The notes beneath the pieces were generated by a model. The model was not told where the DNA came from. It ran no database searches and saw only the letters and a program-made list of their open reading frames with translations. This document shows positions 22,671-33,545 of a stretch of 64,000 nt of DNA, one piece after another. Location of the stretch: the NCBI GenBank assembly GCA_963383645.1, contig OY726557.1, positions 151,822,360 through 151,886,359 on the forward strand, read 5' to 3'. Position 1 is the first letter of the stretch, and every line of letters starts with the position of its first letter. This stretch comes from Muscardinus avellanarius (taxonomy: Eukaryota; Chordata; Mammalia; Rodentia; Gliridae). Both the position numbers and the translations under genes were made by a program.

Positions 22671-23090
22671 TTTTTTTTTTTCCCGGTACTGGGATGAAAC
22701 CCAGAGGCATTCTACCTCTGAGCTATACCCAAGCCCAACTTTTTTATTCTTTTTTTTTTTTTGGTGGTGGTACTGGGGTTCCTGGAAGCCCTTCTACCTC
22801 CGGGCTACACTCCCAGACCTATTTTTACATTTTTATTTGGAAACAGGGTCTCCTAAGCCAGTGCGTGCAGCTGGCTTTGAACCTGCGCAATCTTCCTGTC
22901 TCTGCCTCCCAAGCACGGGGATTACAAGCGTGCGCCATCACGACCGACCAGCTTATTCTTTATTTTGAAACAGGGTCTCACTGAATTGCAAAGGGCCTCA
23001 CTAAGTAGCCGAGGCTGTTTACGAAACTGGATCTTCCCGTCTCAGCTTCCTACATGCTGGGATTACAAGCATGCACCACCATGCCCAGCC
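22671..23090 (-). mobile_element. SINE B, inserted in A and itself split by C
   Basis: ID-end complement at about 22680-22750 (ggtactgggatgaaacccag) and the rest at 22961-23090, down to 'caccaccatgcccagcc'. Removing SINE C restores continuity at 'ttattctt'. Confidence 0.85.
22752..22952 (-). mobile_element. SINE C, short-centre subfamily, inside B
   Basis: 'ggggttcctggaagcccttc' and the 'cctaagccagtgcg' junction mark the short-centre subfamily. TSD ttattctt at 22744-22751 and 22953-22960. Confidence 0.88.
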
Positions 23091-23146
23091 TATTTAAAAA
23101 TTTAAAAAAGGGCTGGTAGTGTAGCTTGGAGATAGAACTCCCTTGG

Positions 23147-23361
23147 AGCTGGGCATGGTGGCTCATGTCTGTAATTCCAGTATTAGGGAGGCTGAGACAG
23201 GGGGATCACAGTTCTCAAACAAACTCAGCTACTTAGTGAGGCCCTCTGCAACTCAGTGAGACCCTGTTTCAAAGTAAAGAATAAAAATAGGGCTGGGAGT
23301 GTAGCTCAAAGGTAGAATGCCCTTGGGTTCCATCCCCAGTACCGAAAAAAAAAAAAAAAAA
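23147..23361 (+). mobile_element. SINE D, inserted in A
   Basis: Complete B1-dID dimer with a poly(A) tail. Imperfect TSD gaactcccttgg (23135-23146) and gaaatccctttgg (23362-23374), which also restores SINE A. Confidence 0.9.
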
Positions 23362-23395
23362 GAAATCCCTTTGGTTCAATCCCCAGTATGTATGT

Positions 23396-23396
<1 letters not shown>

Positions 23397-23442
<46 letters not shown>
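23397..23442 (+). repeat. (CA)n then (GA)n microsatellite
   Basis: CA units followed by GA units at the tail of SINE A. Confidence 0.93.
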
Positions 23443-23499
23443 AAAAAAGGAAAAAGAATAAAGAAAGCAACCATTAACATGCCAAAGAAAGAAAGCTCA

Positions 23500-23640
23500 G
23501 AAGAAGCCAACCCTGCCTTGACTTCGGCCTTCTGGTCTCCAAATTGTGAGGAAGTACATTTCCCTGGTTGAAGCCATCTGGTCTGTAGTCCTTTGTTAGA
23601 GCAGCGCAATCTGACCCTGCCACTGGTATCACTGTTTCAC
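23500..23640 (+). mobile_element. MLT1-type MaLR LTR 3' fragment
   Basis: 'ttctggtctccaaattgtga', 'ggttgaagccatctggtctg' and 'ctttgttagagcagcg' follow the MLT1 3' end (tctccagaactgtgag, aagccacccagtctg, ttgttatagcagc). A solo fragment. Confidence 0.65.
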
Positions 23641-23784
23641 AGTGGTGGTGACAGTCTCAGAGAGGACTGGGCTTGACCCAGATCTGGCCACACTGTTTTC
23701 CATGGTCTTGTTACTTCTTGTGTCGCCTCCCTGTGATAGGAGACAGTGAAGGAGCCATGGCGCTGCCGTCAAAGCAATGATGAG

Positions 23785-23890
23785 AAACAGTAGATCTGGA
23801 GCCAGGAAACCTGGACCTGAGGCCTGGCTGAGCCACTGGAGCTGCGTGCTTGTTCGCTTGGGCACGGCAGCCGCCTCTCTGGACATCAGT
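23785..23890 (+). repeat. MIR relic, plus strand
   Basis: 'gatctggagccaggaaacct' through 'ggctgagccactggagctgc' to 'gcctctctggacatcag' is the MIR 5'-half order. Confidence 0.55.
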
Positions 23891-23919
23891 CTTTTTGCTG
23901 CAAAAAGAAAGGATAAGAC

Positions 23920-24125
23920 AAATATTTATGTAGTTTTACTACGTGCTAGACACTGTCTGCACTTTGCTTGTATTATTTCTTGTAGTCTTCACAGCTTCTT
24001 TGTTTTACAGATGAGCAAACCACTTAACCAGTCTGTAAATCCCTCAGTTTTTTTAATGAACAGCTAATAAATGTTAGAACCTGGATTCAAACCCGGATGG
24101 TCTTTAGATTTCATGTTACCAACTC
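23920..24125 (-). repeat. MIR relic, minus strand
   Basis: 'actacgtgctagacactgtc', 'ttttacagatgagcaaacca' and 'cctggattcaaacccggatg' follow the MIR reverse strand closely. Confidence 0.7.
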
Positions 24126-24180
24126 CCCTGAAGTGCTCTTTAAGATTATTGTATGATAATATTTGGTCTCTGTTTCATGT

Positions 24181-24515
24181 AATGACAGAAAGAGCTGGAA
24201 CCAACTCCACTCTTAGAACTAATACACATATCAACATTTCTGATTTTATCAGTATATATTGTATACCTGTACCAAAACATTACACTGTATCCTATAACCA
24301 TGTATAATTATTACAAATATTAATTTCAAAAAGGATATAATGTAATTCCCCACAAAAAAGAAAAAAGCTCATTCACTACTATGTGAATGCACTGAAATGT
24401 CTCTGACCCTGGGTAATGTGAGAGAACCAACTCTCTCTCTTTCTCAAAGTGTGGAAATGTTGATACGTGCCTATTAGCTCTAAGAACAGAGGTGGTTCCA
24501 GCTCTTTCTGTCATT
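24181..24515. repeat. Inverted repeat, about 60-bp arms
   Basis: Arm 24181-24240 (aatgacagaaagagctggaa...) pairs with arm 24454-24515 at roughly 85% or better identity over about 60 bp. The 213-bp spacer looks like an old L1 3' end (aaccatgtataattattac). Both arms give the peptide start MTERAGT on opposite strands. Confidence 0.85.
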
Positions 24516-24519
24516 GCGT

Positions 24520-25284
24520 GTTATAATAAATGTGAGAGGATAGATGTCTCTTTCTCTGAAAATTTTCTGCTTTGAAGTTATATCCAATAATTAAAAGACT
24601 TTGAGACAAAACAAAAGAAAGATACCAAGAGAATTCATCAAGAATGAATGGTAATTTGGGGTAGTTAAAATTAGGAATAAAAATAGGTAGCATAGGAGAA
24701 AAGAGTATACAGTATCACCTACATGGGCGACCTACACATTTGTGCAAAAGTTGACTTACAAATACTGTCAAAGCAAATAATTCTATTCTGAAGAAAACAA
24801 GCTACTTTTAAGAACACTCTCACGGATGTTTGGGGTGCTTCAGTAGAAGACCAAAATCTTTAGTTCTGAAGTCCTTTCATACTTCCACTCCTAAACCAAT
24901 AACAATATATCCCCAAATGACTACCAATATATACAGTATATATACCCATTGAAATAATATGTTTTTACCTTGAGCTAACCATTAAGTTTAAACTCATAAG
25001 ATCTGCATGTTCAGATGGATAAGCTTCTTTTATGAGTTGGAGACTTGGGGAAAAGTACGAATCCTTCTCCACCTAGATATCCCTGGAATTAGCATTGATG
25101 TGGAGATTCACCCGGCCTCCTCCAAGAAGAAATGGTGCATATGATAAATATGTCATTTAAGTCAAACCTCAGGACACAAATGCTCTAGAAATAGTAAATA
25201 AAAGATGACATTTATTGAACACTTCATGTATTTGAGATTACTGCTTTACATTCATTATACCATTTAACTATGCCTCTTTCTATT

Positions 25285-25320
<36 letters not shown>

Positions 25321-26130
25321 AAGAGAGAGAGAGAGACAGACAGAGAATGAACCTTGGGGCCTGGGAATTTTTCTGCATTTGAGAATATAATTCTTTACTG
25401 TAATGTTTGGCCTTTTTAGTTGGCAGCTGTCGAGAGGATGAGAGAATGAAAAGGGCACATGCCAAGATAATTTAAAGCTTGTTCATTGGAAACATTTTAT
25501 TTTTCTAATCATATCTGCATTGCACAGTGCACACAGAGTATGCTCCTTCATGATGGACTGATCTATAAGGAGAGAATATTTTCCACCTATGTTGGGCATT
25601 CACTGAATATTTGCTATGTTTAAGACCCTGCTCATTAGCCGTAGAGAGAGGAGCAGCACCTTAGAGTCTACACCTTAGAGCTCACAAACACCAAAGTAAA
25701 CAGAGTGACATGCAGACAGAAAGCCTTGCCAGGTCCCAGATTGTGGTTCCTGAAGTAATCTTGAAGCTGTCTAACTGTCCTGCTCATTTCATATGTGAAA
25801 TCCAACCTCAATGACTTAGGCAGTTCCAAGGGCTCCTGATGTGTCACTTTTCAATTTTTAAAATTTAGATGGCGAGATGTCCCAATTCCATGTACTGAGA
25901 AAGTAGAGTATGTTGGCCAAGTAGAGATTTATATATTTGTGGCCCTGTTTCCATTCTGTGTCCTCTTTCCTCTTTCTAAGACTGCTTGAACTGATTCAAG
26001 TCTGCCCTCTTGACTCTGAGAGTTTGAGACATGGAACACGGTGGCTGTTTGTGATGTCCCCAAGCATCACTCACATGAGGAGTTGAGGAGTAATGGGGAG
26101 ATGAGTTGGATTGTGGCCCACTAATCACAG
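24520..26130. other. Low-copy sequence with a GACA repeat and a MIR scrap
   Basis: An (ACAG)n/(GA)n run lies at 25286-25346. 'gacatttattgaacacttca' (25207) resembles minus-strand MIR. No gene is evident; SLSLS-type frames here come from the repeat. Confidence 0.5.
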
Positions 26131-26144
26131 AGAGAGGGGGGGAT

Positions 26145-26400
26145 GGAGGGGGAGGGAGGGAGGGAGAGAGAGAAGAGAGAGGGAGGGAGAGAGAGAAAGA
26201 GAGAGAGAGGGAGGGAGGGAGAGAGAGAAAGAGGGAGGGAGAGAGAGAAAGAGAGAAGAGAGAGAGAGAAAGAGGGAAGAGAGAGAGAGAGGGAGGGAGG
26301 GAGAGAGAGAGAAAGAGAGAGAGAGGGAGGGAGAGAGAGAAAGAGAGAGAAGAGAGAGAGAAAGAGAGAGAGAAGAGAGAGAAAGAGAGAGAGAGGGAGG

Positions 26401-26466
<66 letters not shown>
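26145..26466 (+). repeat. 322-nt uninterrupted polypurine tract
   Basis: No pyrimidine across 322 bases, with GA, GGGA and GAAA units. Frames of 120-220 codons on both strands (Glu/Arg or Ser/Leu rich) are artefacts of this tract. Confidence 0.95.
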
Positions 26467-26467
<1 letters not shown>

Positions 26468-26522
26468 GACTGGGAATCGATCCCAGGGGCATTCTACTTC
26501 TGAGCTACACTCCCAGTCCTTT

Positions 26523-26555
<33 letters not shown>

Positions 26556-26678
26556 AAACTGGGCCTCACTAAATCACTGAGATTCTTGCTACATTGCTTG
26601 AGGCTGTCCTTGAAACTGGGACACTCCTGTCTCAGTCCCACAAATGCTCTGATTACAGGTGTGTGTCACCATGTCCAA
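26467..26678 (-). mobile_element. B1-dID-type SINE
   Basis: Begins 'gactgggaatcgatcccagg' directly after the purine tract, with an internal T run of about 30 at the linker. The diverged B1 head ends near 'caccatgtccaact'. Confidence 0.85.
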
Positions 26679-26754
26679 CTCTAATCACATACTTAATATT
26701 AAGCATCCTGGTTTATAAAAGTCAGTTGGACATATCCTGCATAAAGTACCATGT

Positions 26755-27185
26755 GGATAAATAGCATAATGAGCCAGGCTTTGAAGAACAATAGAATTTT
26801 CACAGAAACAAGGGGGAGGGCATTCAGAAAGGAAACGTTAGAAGTGAAGGTATAAATAGGGCAGAGGCATGAACACAGGATTTATTATTGTGTGTGGAAA
26901 TGCCTTTCCAGAATGCCCACCATTCCTCGCCCATGCACACTACTTATCTAGCCACAGAAGGACCCTGGGCAACGTGGTTTGGCTCATTTGAGGGTGTATA
27001 AGTGAATCCCGTGGATAAAACCTGGAGAAGTGGCTTGAGGGAGAAATGGAAAGCAAGCTCAATTTAATCCATAGGGAATTTGGCAGCCAGATGAAAGCCT
27101 GTGAAGGTTTCTGAGCAATGAAGCTTCATGGCCAAACCCATGTTGTCAGAAGATTAATGCAGGTAAAGCATGCATGATGTGCACA
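26755..27185 (-). repeat. Ancient L2-type relic
   Basis: 'gagccaggctttgaagaaca', 'agggcattcagaaaggaaac' and 'tttggcagccagatgaaagc...gaagcttcatgg' resemble antisense L2 order. Confidence 0.45.
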
Positions 27186-27654
27186 GGGGGAGAGGTGGGA
27201 GGGTGGCCATGTGGAGAACACGCATGTGTCCCTAAGTGCATGTGCGTGGCCCCAAGTGTGATGTACTGTTGGGTGTGTTGGTGAGAGAGCCTGCAGTTGT
27301 CAGACTTGCCTTCAGGACCTCACCTGCAGAGAGTTAACTTGGCCAATGCCAGACCCCTGGTACCTGCAGTCGCCTTCAGTGACTGGTCTATGTCTGAGTA
27401 CAGAGGCCTGAACACACTGGATTAATTGGGGGCAACTCTGAAGAGTCCTTCTATCTTCTGAGCTTCCCCCAGGATGGGGGTAGGCTGTCCCTGACCTGAC
27501 TGTAGTCACACTTCCCTCTCTGCATATTCTAGTTTCCTTCCTGTACCTTTCACTGGGGTTGATGCCAGGGACACTCTAATAAGTTTCCTGCACCCTATAC
27601 TTTTTTTTTTTTATCAGAATCTATTTAGCAAGGAACTCAGTCTGTGATGTTAGT

Positions 27655-27785
27655 TAGAACATGATTGCAGTCATCTAGGAGAGGGGCAGTGAAGGTCTAA
27701 ATTCAAGAAGTGTCATTTGCAACAGAAGGGTCAGACATAAAGAAGGAGTCAGTTTCTCTGTGGAACAGGTCTGCTGTCACCTAAA
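27655..27785 (-). repeat. Ancient L2-type relic, further piece
   Basis: 'gattgcagtcatctaggaga' and 'tcagacataaagaaggagtc' continue the same antisense L2-like order as 26755-27185. Confidence 0.35.
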
Positions 27786-27789
27786 TGTT

Positions 27790-28400
27790 GCTGGGGACTG
27801 TGTAATTAGGATTCACTAGGACCAACTCTGGGACTGCAAAAATGAATCAGCTTATTTCATTCAGAACCAGTGTGAAAACATGATGAATGAGGAAATCAAT
27901 GGATACATCAATGAATGAATCAATAAGTGAAACAGATGTGGCAAGTCCATTTATAGTCCTGTGAATGGAGTGGGTCCAAAGATAGGATTTCAGTCTTTGC
28001 AGGACTACAGTGACAAGCCATAGAGGAATAACGGGCTGTCCTCGTCTTCACATCTGAGTCTGCCGTACTCGCGCTCATGCACACAAAGACCATGATGAGG
28101 AAAGCGGTGCAGAGCATTTTCAATGAGATATTTATTGTGCTACAAATGCAAATCCCATGAATGCTAATCAGGAAGTCGAGCTGCCCTAAAGAGGTATGTC
28201 TTACCACAAGCCACAGCCAGCTGGGAAGCATTAACTGACCCTTTATTTCCCATTTAAGGCAGCAGATTTGGAAAAGATTACACTGGAAGTTTCACCTGAT
28301 GAGATCCAAATATTCATAACAATAGTTCTGCCAGAAAAAAATTTTTATGCTTCACTTTATTAAAAATATTAAAATATTAAATACTTAAATATTAAACAAT
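27790..28400. other. Low-copy sequence with a 103-codon minus frame of unknown meaning
   Basis: The minus frame 28231-27920 encodes a hydrophobic stretch around LCTAFLIMVFVCMSAS, then a polar tail. No family was recognised and there is no start context, paralogue or splice evidence. Probably chance. Confidence 0.25.
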
Positions 28401-28408
28401 ATATTTTG

Positions 28409-28708
28409 TGGTACTAGGGATTGAACCCAGGGCATTCTACCTCTGAGCTAAACCCCCAGCCCGATTTTTTATTCTTTATTTTTTAAAATTTTTTATTGGT
28501 GCATTGTAGTCAGACATCTTAATGGGGTACAAGATGGTGGAGGCATACATGCATACATCACCCAATTAATTATTCATTATTTTGAAACAAGGTCCCACTA
28601 ATTTGTGGAGGACCTCACTAAGTAGCTGAGACTGTCCATAAACCTGGGATCCTCCTGTCTCAGCCTCCCACTTATTGTGATTACAAGCATGTGCCACCAC
28701 ACCTGGCT
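28409..28708 (-). mobile_element. B1-dID-type SINE split by an L1 tail
   Basis: Pieces 28409-28481 and 28571-28708 form one normal SINE once the insert is removed (ggattgaacccagggcattc ... catgtgccaccacacctggc). Confidence 0.92.
28482..28570 (-). mobile_element. 89-bp L1 3' tail inside a SINE
   Basis: Antisense L1 3' end only (attggtgcattgtagtcaga ... catgcatacatcacccaatt). The flanks attctttatttt and attcattatttt form the TSD within SINE sequence. Confidence 0.88.
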
Positions 28709-28860
28709 GTAAAACAACTTTTTAAAATGATGCAAATAATTTATAGTAAATGAATTTACTTATTTGTAATTTGTCTCTTTTTAAGGATAGAAAGGAAATA
28801 AAACCTAGATGATTTAATGTATTATTAGTTTTTATAATCTTATTAAGAAAAGACAGTTAT

Positions 28861-29109
28861 GTGTGGTGGTGCATGCTTGTAATCCCAGCATTTGGGAGGC
28901 TGAGACAGGAGGATAGAGGTTCGAAGACAGCCTCAGCTACTTAGTGAGGCCTTTTGCAACTCAGTGAGATACTGTTTCAAAATAAAGACTAAAAAATAGG
29001 GCTGGGGGTGTAGCTTGGAGGTAAAATGCCTCTGGGTTCCATCCCCAGTACCACAAAGAAAGAAAGAAAGAAAGAAAAATTAGTAAAGAAAGGAAGAAAG
29101 AAAGAAAGG
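28861..29109 (+). mobile_element. B1-dID-type SINE with (AAAG)n tail and TSD
   Basis: TSD gacagttat at 28852-28860 and 29110-29118. The tail has become an AAAG repeat (29056-29108). Boxes A and B are well kept. Confidence 0.92.
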
Positions 29110-29264
29110 GACAGTTATTTCTTGATTTGTATACTCAATGATGCAGGCAGCTTCAGACCCTGATTATGGCCATATCTCAGACATAATAATACTTGGGCAC
29201 TAAAATATACCTTATCTCCAAAGAAAATTGATTTTCTCAGTATGTTATTCTTATCAAGACCATT

Positions 29265-29345
29265 TGAATTAATTTTACAGATATTTGTTGAGGACTAATG
29301 ATGGACTAAATATCATGTTAGGTAAGGGGATATATGGTTATAAAA
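29265..29345 (-). repeat. L2/MIR-type relic (weak)
   Basis: 'gatatttgttgaggactaat' and 'atcatgttaggtaaggggat' recall mammal-wide repeats. Very diverged. Confidence 0.25.
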
Positions 29346-29884
29346 AAAAAAAAACAAAAGTGCCCTAGGGGAGAAAAGTGGGGGAGAGGCATATGCTGAA
29401 ATGAAGGATCTTTTGACATGTTGCTATTCCCAAGGGTTAAAATAACATGGAGACCAACAAACACCCATTAGATTAGGTATCTTGGAACAAGTCACTTTTG
29501 AAGAGCAGTGTCTAGAGGGTAGAAGCAGAATGTGGTGGTTTTATGTGATAGGAAGCAGTGGATTCTGAGTACAGCACGATCTGAGTAGTTTTCAGGGAGC
29601 TTAATGTGAAGCAAAGGAAAAACACAGGCAGTCACTTGGGGACAGGCACGGAATCAAGGAAGAGATTTTTTTCCAGATGTGAAATAACAGATTTGTACAA
29701 AAAGGAAAGAGCTTCTAGGGAGAAGAAATGTAGAAAATACAGGCAAGAAATGAGATTAATAAAGAAAAAGAGTTCCCAGGAGACAGCCTGGGGTAGGACT
29801 TTGAGGACAGGGGATGGGTCCTTGATAACCATATAACAGCAATAATGCTAACTGCATTAAAAATAAGTACTGATGTCCGCGTGC

Positions 29885-29990
29885 CACCTCAAATGGCATA
29901 TCATCATTTAATCCTCCCCTGAACATCGTTAGCCATGCGCAGTTATTATCTCATTCTTACAGCTTAGGAAGATGAGACACTAAGAGTAGT
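29885..29990 (-). repeat. MIR relic
   Basis: 'atcatcatttaatcctcccc', 'cagttattatctcattctta' and 'gaagatgagacac' are the MIR reverse strand. Confidence 0.6.
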
Positions 29991-30299
29991 GTGGATGCAG
30001 GCAGGTTTGTAGGTGGGGAAAGAAGTCAAAGTGCTGTTGTGGGCCTAACTTCACCCATGTAAAGCAGAAAATGAGTGAACTTGCTGAGAGCGAGGAGGAA
30101 ACTGATGCAGAAAAAAAGTCAAAAGGCTGCAAATATTCAGGAAAGATGGGATTGAGCTTCCAGGAGTTCCCGTTAACTTAGCTGTGTAACATTTTCAGTA
30201 GCATTGACTCCCAGGAGAGAGGAGGTGGGTACTTGGCACTGACTCCACTCACAATCTTTCTCTGCATCTTTAAGAACGTCCAGCATCCTGCGGGATCTC

Positions 30300-31090
30300 A
30301 GAGTCCACATGATAGCTCATAGGATAGTCCATCATCAAAGTTCCAATGACCTCTCACTTCATTTCATCTACTCACATCCACTCATTCCTTGGCCACTTCA
30401 TTAAGCACGCTTTGAACTGTAGCCACACTGTGTATATCATTAAGATTTAAAATTTCTGAAGGCTGGGCGTGGTGATACACGCTTGTAATCCCCGTGCTTG
30501 GGAGGCAGAGACAGGAGGATCGCGCAGGTTCGAAGCCAGCCGCGCGCGCTGGCTTAGGAGACCCTGTTTCCAAAATAAAAATGTAAAAGTAGGTCTGGGA
30601 GTGCAACCCCGAGGTAGAAGAGCTTCCAGGAACCCCAGTACCACCAAAAAAAAAAAAAAAATGTCCACCTTCCCCCAATCTATGAGATTCCTCCAATCCA
30701 GCCCAAGTTTGATCATTTCGAGCACTCAGAGATACTGTCCAAACTATTGCCTTCCTGTTTTCTTACATCTTTCCTTTCTTTGCGTGCGGTGTATTTTTCT
30801 ATTTCTTTGCCTTTCGAAAACTGTCCTAGATTTTGAATGTAGCTCAATATCACCTCCTTTAGGAAGTGCTCCCTGGCCACCCTCACGCCTAAAGATTTTT
30901 TAATTATGTATTTTTATACACTTCCTTTTCCAGCCCTTTACATGACTCTTTACATCTTGCAAAGTGATTTATAAATTGTCTTCTGGTCTCCCATGCAATG
31001 GAAACATGAGGTTCTTAAAGCCTGGGATTGTGTTTTTGTTTATTATAGGTATATATCACTTAATATAATGATTTAAGTAGAGAAAATGCT
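30300..31090 (+). repeat. L2 LINE relic interrupted by a SINE
   Basis: L2 order: 'tatcacctcctttaggaagt' (30849), 'ctccctggccaccctcacgc', 'cccatgcaatggaaacatga' and 'ggttcttaaagcctgggatt' (31011). SINE 30461-30661 sits inside. Confidence 0.65.
30461..30661 (+). mobile_element. Short-centre B1-dID subfamily SINE
   Basis: Full-length plus-strand member: 'ggctgggcgtggtgatacac', 'cgcgcgcgctggcttaggag', 'gagcttccaggaaccccagt', then poly(A). No convincing TSD was found. Confidence 0.9.
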
Positions 31091-31596
31091 TAATATAGTC
31101 TTCAAAGATATAATCAGTTTCTTTTTAACATTCATTCGAGACTGCACAAATGTTCCTCTATCAATATTCCATAAGAACCTGGAAGTAAAATTCCAAATTG
31201 TGGACTTAGTGAAGTTAGACTAATATATATTAATTTCAATGATCCACACAAGCATTCAGCAGTCTTGTTGTGGTATTTACTCTCTTATGATTTCTTAGAC
31301 GATGATGAATTGCAGAGCATCCCTTAGAAGGTATCTCTATATTAACATCAGTGACATTAACACTGGATGGACGATGTTAGTCAAGGAAAGAAAAGGAGAG
31401 GGAATCATTTTAGATTCTAAAACTTTGTGCTAAGGCTTACAATCCAGAAAAATTAAACGAAATCTGACAGGGACCAGCCTCATTCTCTGCATTGTTTTTT
31501 ATCATGGTGCCTCTCAAATCTATCCTTGGTGGAAATAGAACATTGTTATTTTGCTACTGAAAATTGTGATAAGCAGCTATTTTCTGTTTTCATTTT

Positions 31597-33066
31597 TTTG
31601 TTTATGTGTTGTAAGTATATATCATAGGGAGGTTCAAAGTGACACAAACATGCATGCACGTAGCACTTGGTGTGTTCTCTCCACATCCCACCCTGCTCCT
31701 CACCTCCATCCGGTACAAGTTAGTGGAATTTGTAGTGTTAACTTCATATAAGAATATATCATTATTTGAACTGTGTCTTTCTCCAATCCCCCTTTTCCCC
31801 TCTTCACCTCCTGCCACCAATTCCCTTACACTATACAACTTGTCTCTCTCCTCATTTACCTAAAGTCTCTTTTGATTCCTATTTTCTTTCTAGCATCCAC
31901 ATATGAGAGAAAACATACGATCCTTGACTTTCTGAGACTAGGTGATACCACTTAGCATAACATTCTCCAGTTCCCTCCATTCTCCTGCAAACAACGCAAT
32001 TTTGTTCTTATTTGTGGCTCAGTAAAAATCAGTTGTATGTATATACCACTATTTTGTAATCTATTCATCTGTCGATGGACACCTGGGTTGGTTCCATAAT
32101 TTGGCTGTTGTGAATTGTGTTGCAATAAACACGGGTATGCATGTGACCCTATAGTAGTATAACTTTAACTTTTTGGAAAGATACTAAGGAATGGATCAAA
32201 GACCTAGGAATTAGAAAAGAAATTTTTTCAGTTACTAAAAGAAAACATAGGATCAACTTTCCAGCATATAGTCACTGATAGAGATTTCCTCAATAAGATC
32301 ACCAAAGAAATAAAACAATTAATTGGATGGCATAAAATTAAAAAATTTCTCTGTAGCAAAGAAAAAGAATCCAAAAGAGAGACTACAGAATGGGACTCCT
32401 CTGTGCTGAAGAGTACAGCCAGTTACTCCTCTGACAGAGGAATAATATCTAGAATATATAAAGGACTAAAAATCTTCCGCATAAAAAACAGTCAAAAAAT
32501 AGACAATTGAACCAAATAGATACTTCTTTTATTTTGTGGTACTGAGGGTGGAACCCAGGGGCTTTTCTACCTCAGGGCTATACTCCCAGACCTAATTTAT
32601 ACTTTATTTGGAAACAGGGTCGCATTTAGTTGTTGAAAGCCTCACTAAGTAGCTGAGTTTGGCTTCGAATCCGTGCGATCCTCCTGCCTCAGCCTCCCAA
32701 GTGCTGGGATTACAGGCATGTGCAACCATGCCCGGCCCAAATAGAGACTTCTCAAAAGGAGAAATACAAATGGCCAAGAAGAATACGAAAACATGTTTAA
32801 CGTCACTAGCAATCAGGGACTGATATTCTATCCAACTCCAGTTAGAATGGCAATCATCAAGAATACAAACAACAATAAATGCTGACAAGGATGTGGGGAA
32901 ATAGGAACTCTTATACATGGTTGGTGGGGTTGTAAATTAGGACAACCACTATGGAGATCAATAAGAGTGCTCTTCAAAAGACAAAACATGAAGCCACCAT
33001 ATGATCCAGCTAGACCACTCCTTGGTGTCTTTCCAAAAGCAAGGGTCTTTAAAAGTAAAAATGTCA
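31597..33066 (-). mobile_element. L1 with 5' inversion (twin-primed), split by a SINE
   Basis: 31597-32197 is antisense L1 3' UTR and ORF2 end (gttggttccataatttggct). From about 32198 the sequence flips to sense ORF2 (atcaaagacctaggaattag) and runs to 'ccactccttggtgtctttcc', the point where the antisense part began. This head-to-head layout with a shared breakpoint is the signature of twin priming. Confidence 0.88.
32528..32736 (-). mobile_element. B1-dID-type SINE with TSD, inside the inverted L1
   Basis: TSD ccaaatagatacttct (32512-32527) and ccaaatagagacttct (32737-32752), one mismatch in 16. The head is well preserved (caaccatgcccggc). Confidence 0.93.
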
Positions 33067-33424
33067 TTGATTGAAGAGTTATATAGCTTTCTAGGACAGA
33101 AGTAATAGGAGTAACAATCTAATATACAAGTATTGATAAGCTTATGATTGTATCATCTGGATCTGGCAGTTCATGATGAGGCCACCCAACATTCTTTTGC
33201 CTCCCCCACAACAGCTGATAAAATGGAGTTGCACTTGCTATCCCAGGTCAAAAGCCTTAGCTAACATACTCCCCAACTTGCAGTACACAGCTTACACCCC
33301 ACAGGGAGTCTTACTTGACTCTTTGGTTAAATTAAATTTCCATTTTCTTGAGTCTCATAGCACCTGTGTATTACTCTGCCTATCAAAGCATCCAGAGGTC
33401 TGTACTTAACTTCCAGCAGTTATT
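33067..33424. other. Low-copy sequence, no gene recognised
   Basis: No transposon words and only short chance frames. Confidence 0.4.
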
Positions 33425-33545
33425 GGTCTTCCTCGTAGACTATGAGATCCTTTAGGTCATGGGTCATATCTTACTTAATTTTTCATCCTCTGTTCTTAAC
33501 AGAGAGCTTGGTACATAGTAATTCTTTAATGAATGTGAATGAATT
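33425..33545 (+). repeat. L2 3'-end relic
   Basis: 'actatgagatcctttaggtc', 'agagcttggtacatagtaat' and 'gaatgtgaatgaatta' follow the L2 3' end. A degenerate GGAT/GGGTAGAT repeat follows at 33548-33583. Confidence 0.6.

Larger units (their letters stand above)
22574..23389 (+). mobile_element. Outer SINE A, split by three later SINEs
   Basis: The B1-like left half is at 22574-22670, the linker and most of the ID half at 23091-23146, and the ID end at 23366-23389 (ctttggttcaatccccag). The three pieces join into one plus-strand dimer once the inserts are removed. Confidence 0.8.

Noticed and set aside
25286..25346. Regular ACAG repeats, considered as a CRISPR-like or minisatellite array
   Set aside because: Simple tetranucleotide repeat without spacers, in a mammalian genome.
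25976..26684. Frames of 120-221 codons on both strands, rich in Ser/Leu or Glu/Arg
   Set aside because: They are translations of a purine tract and the adjoining SINE. Several frames are open at once only because the tract lacks stop codons.
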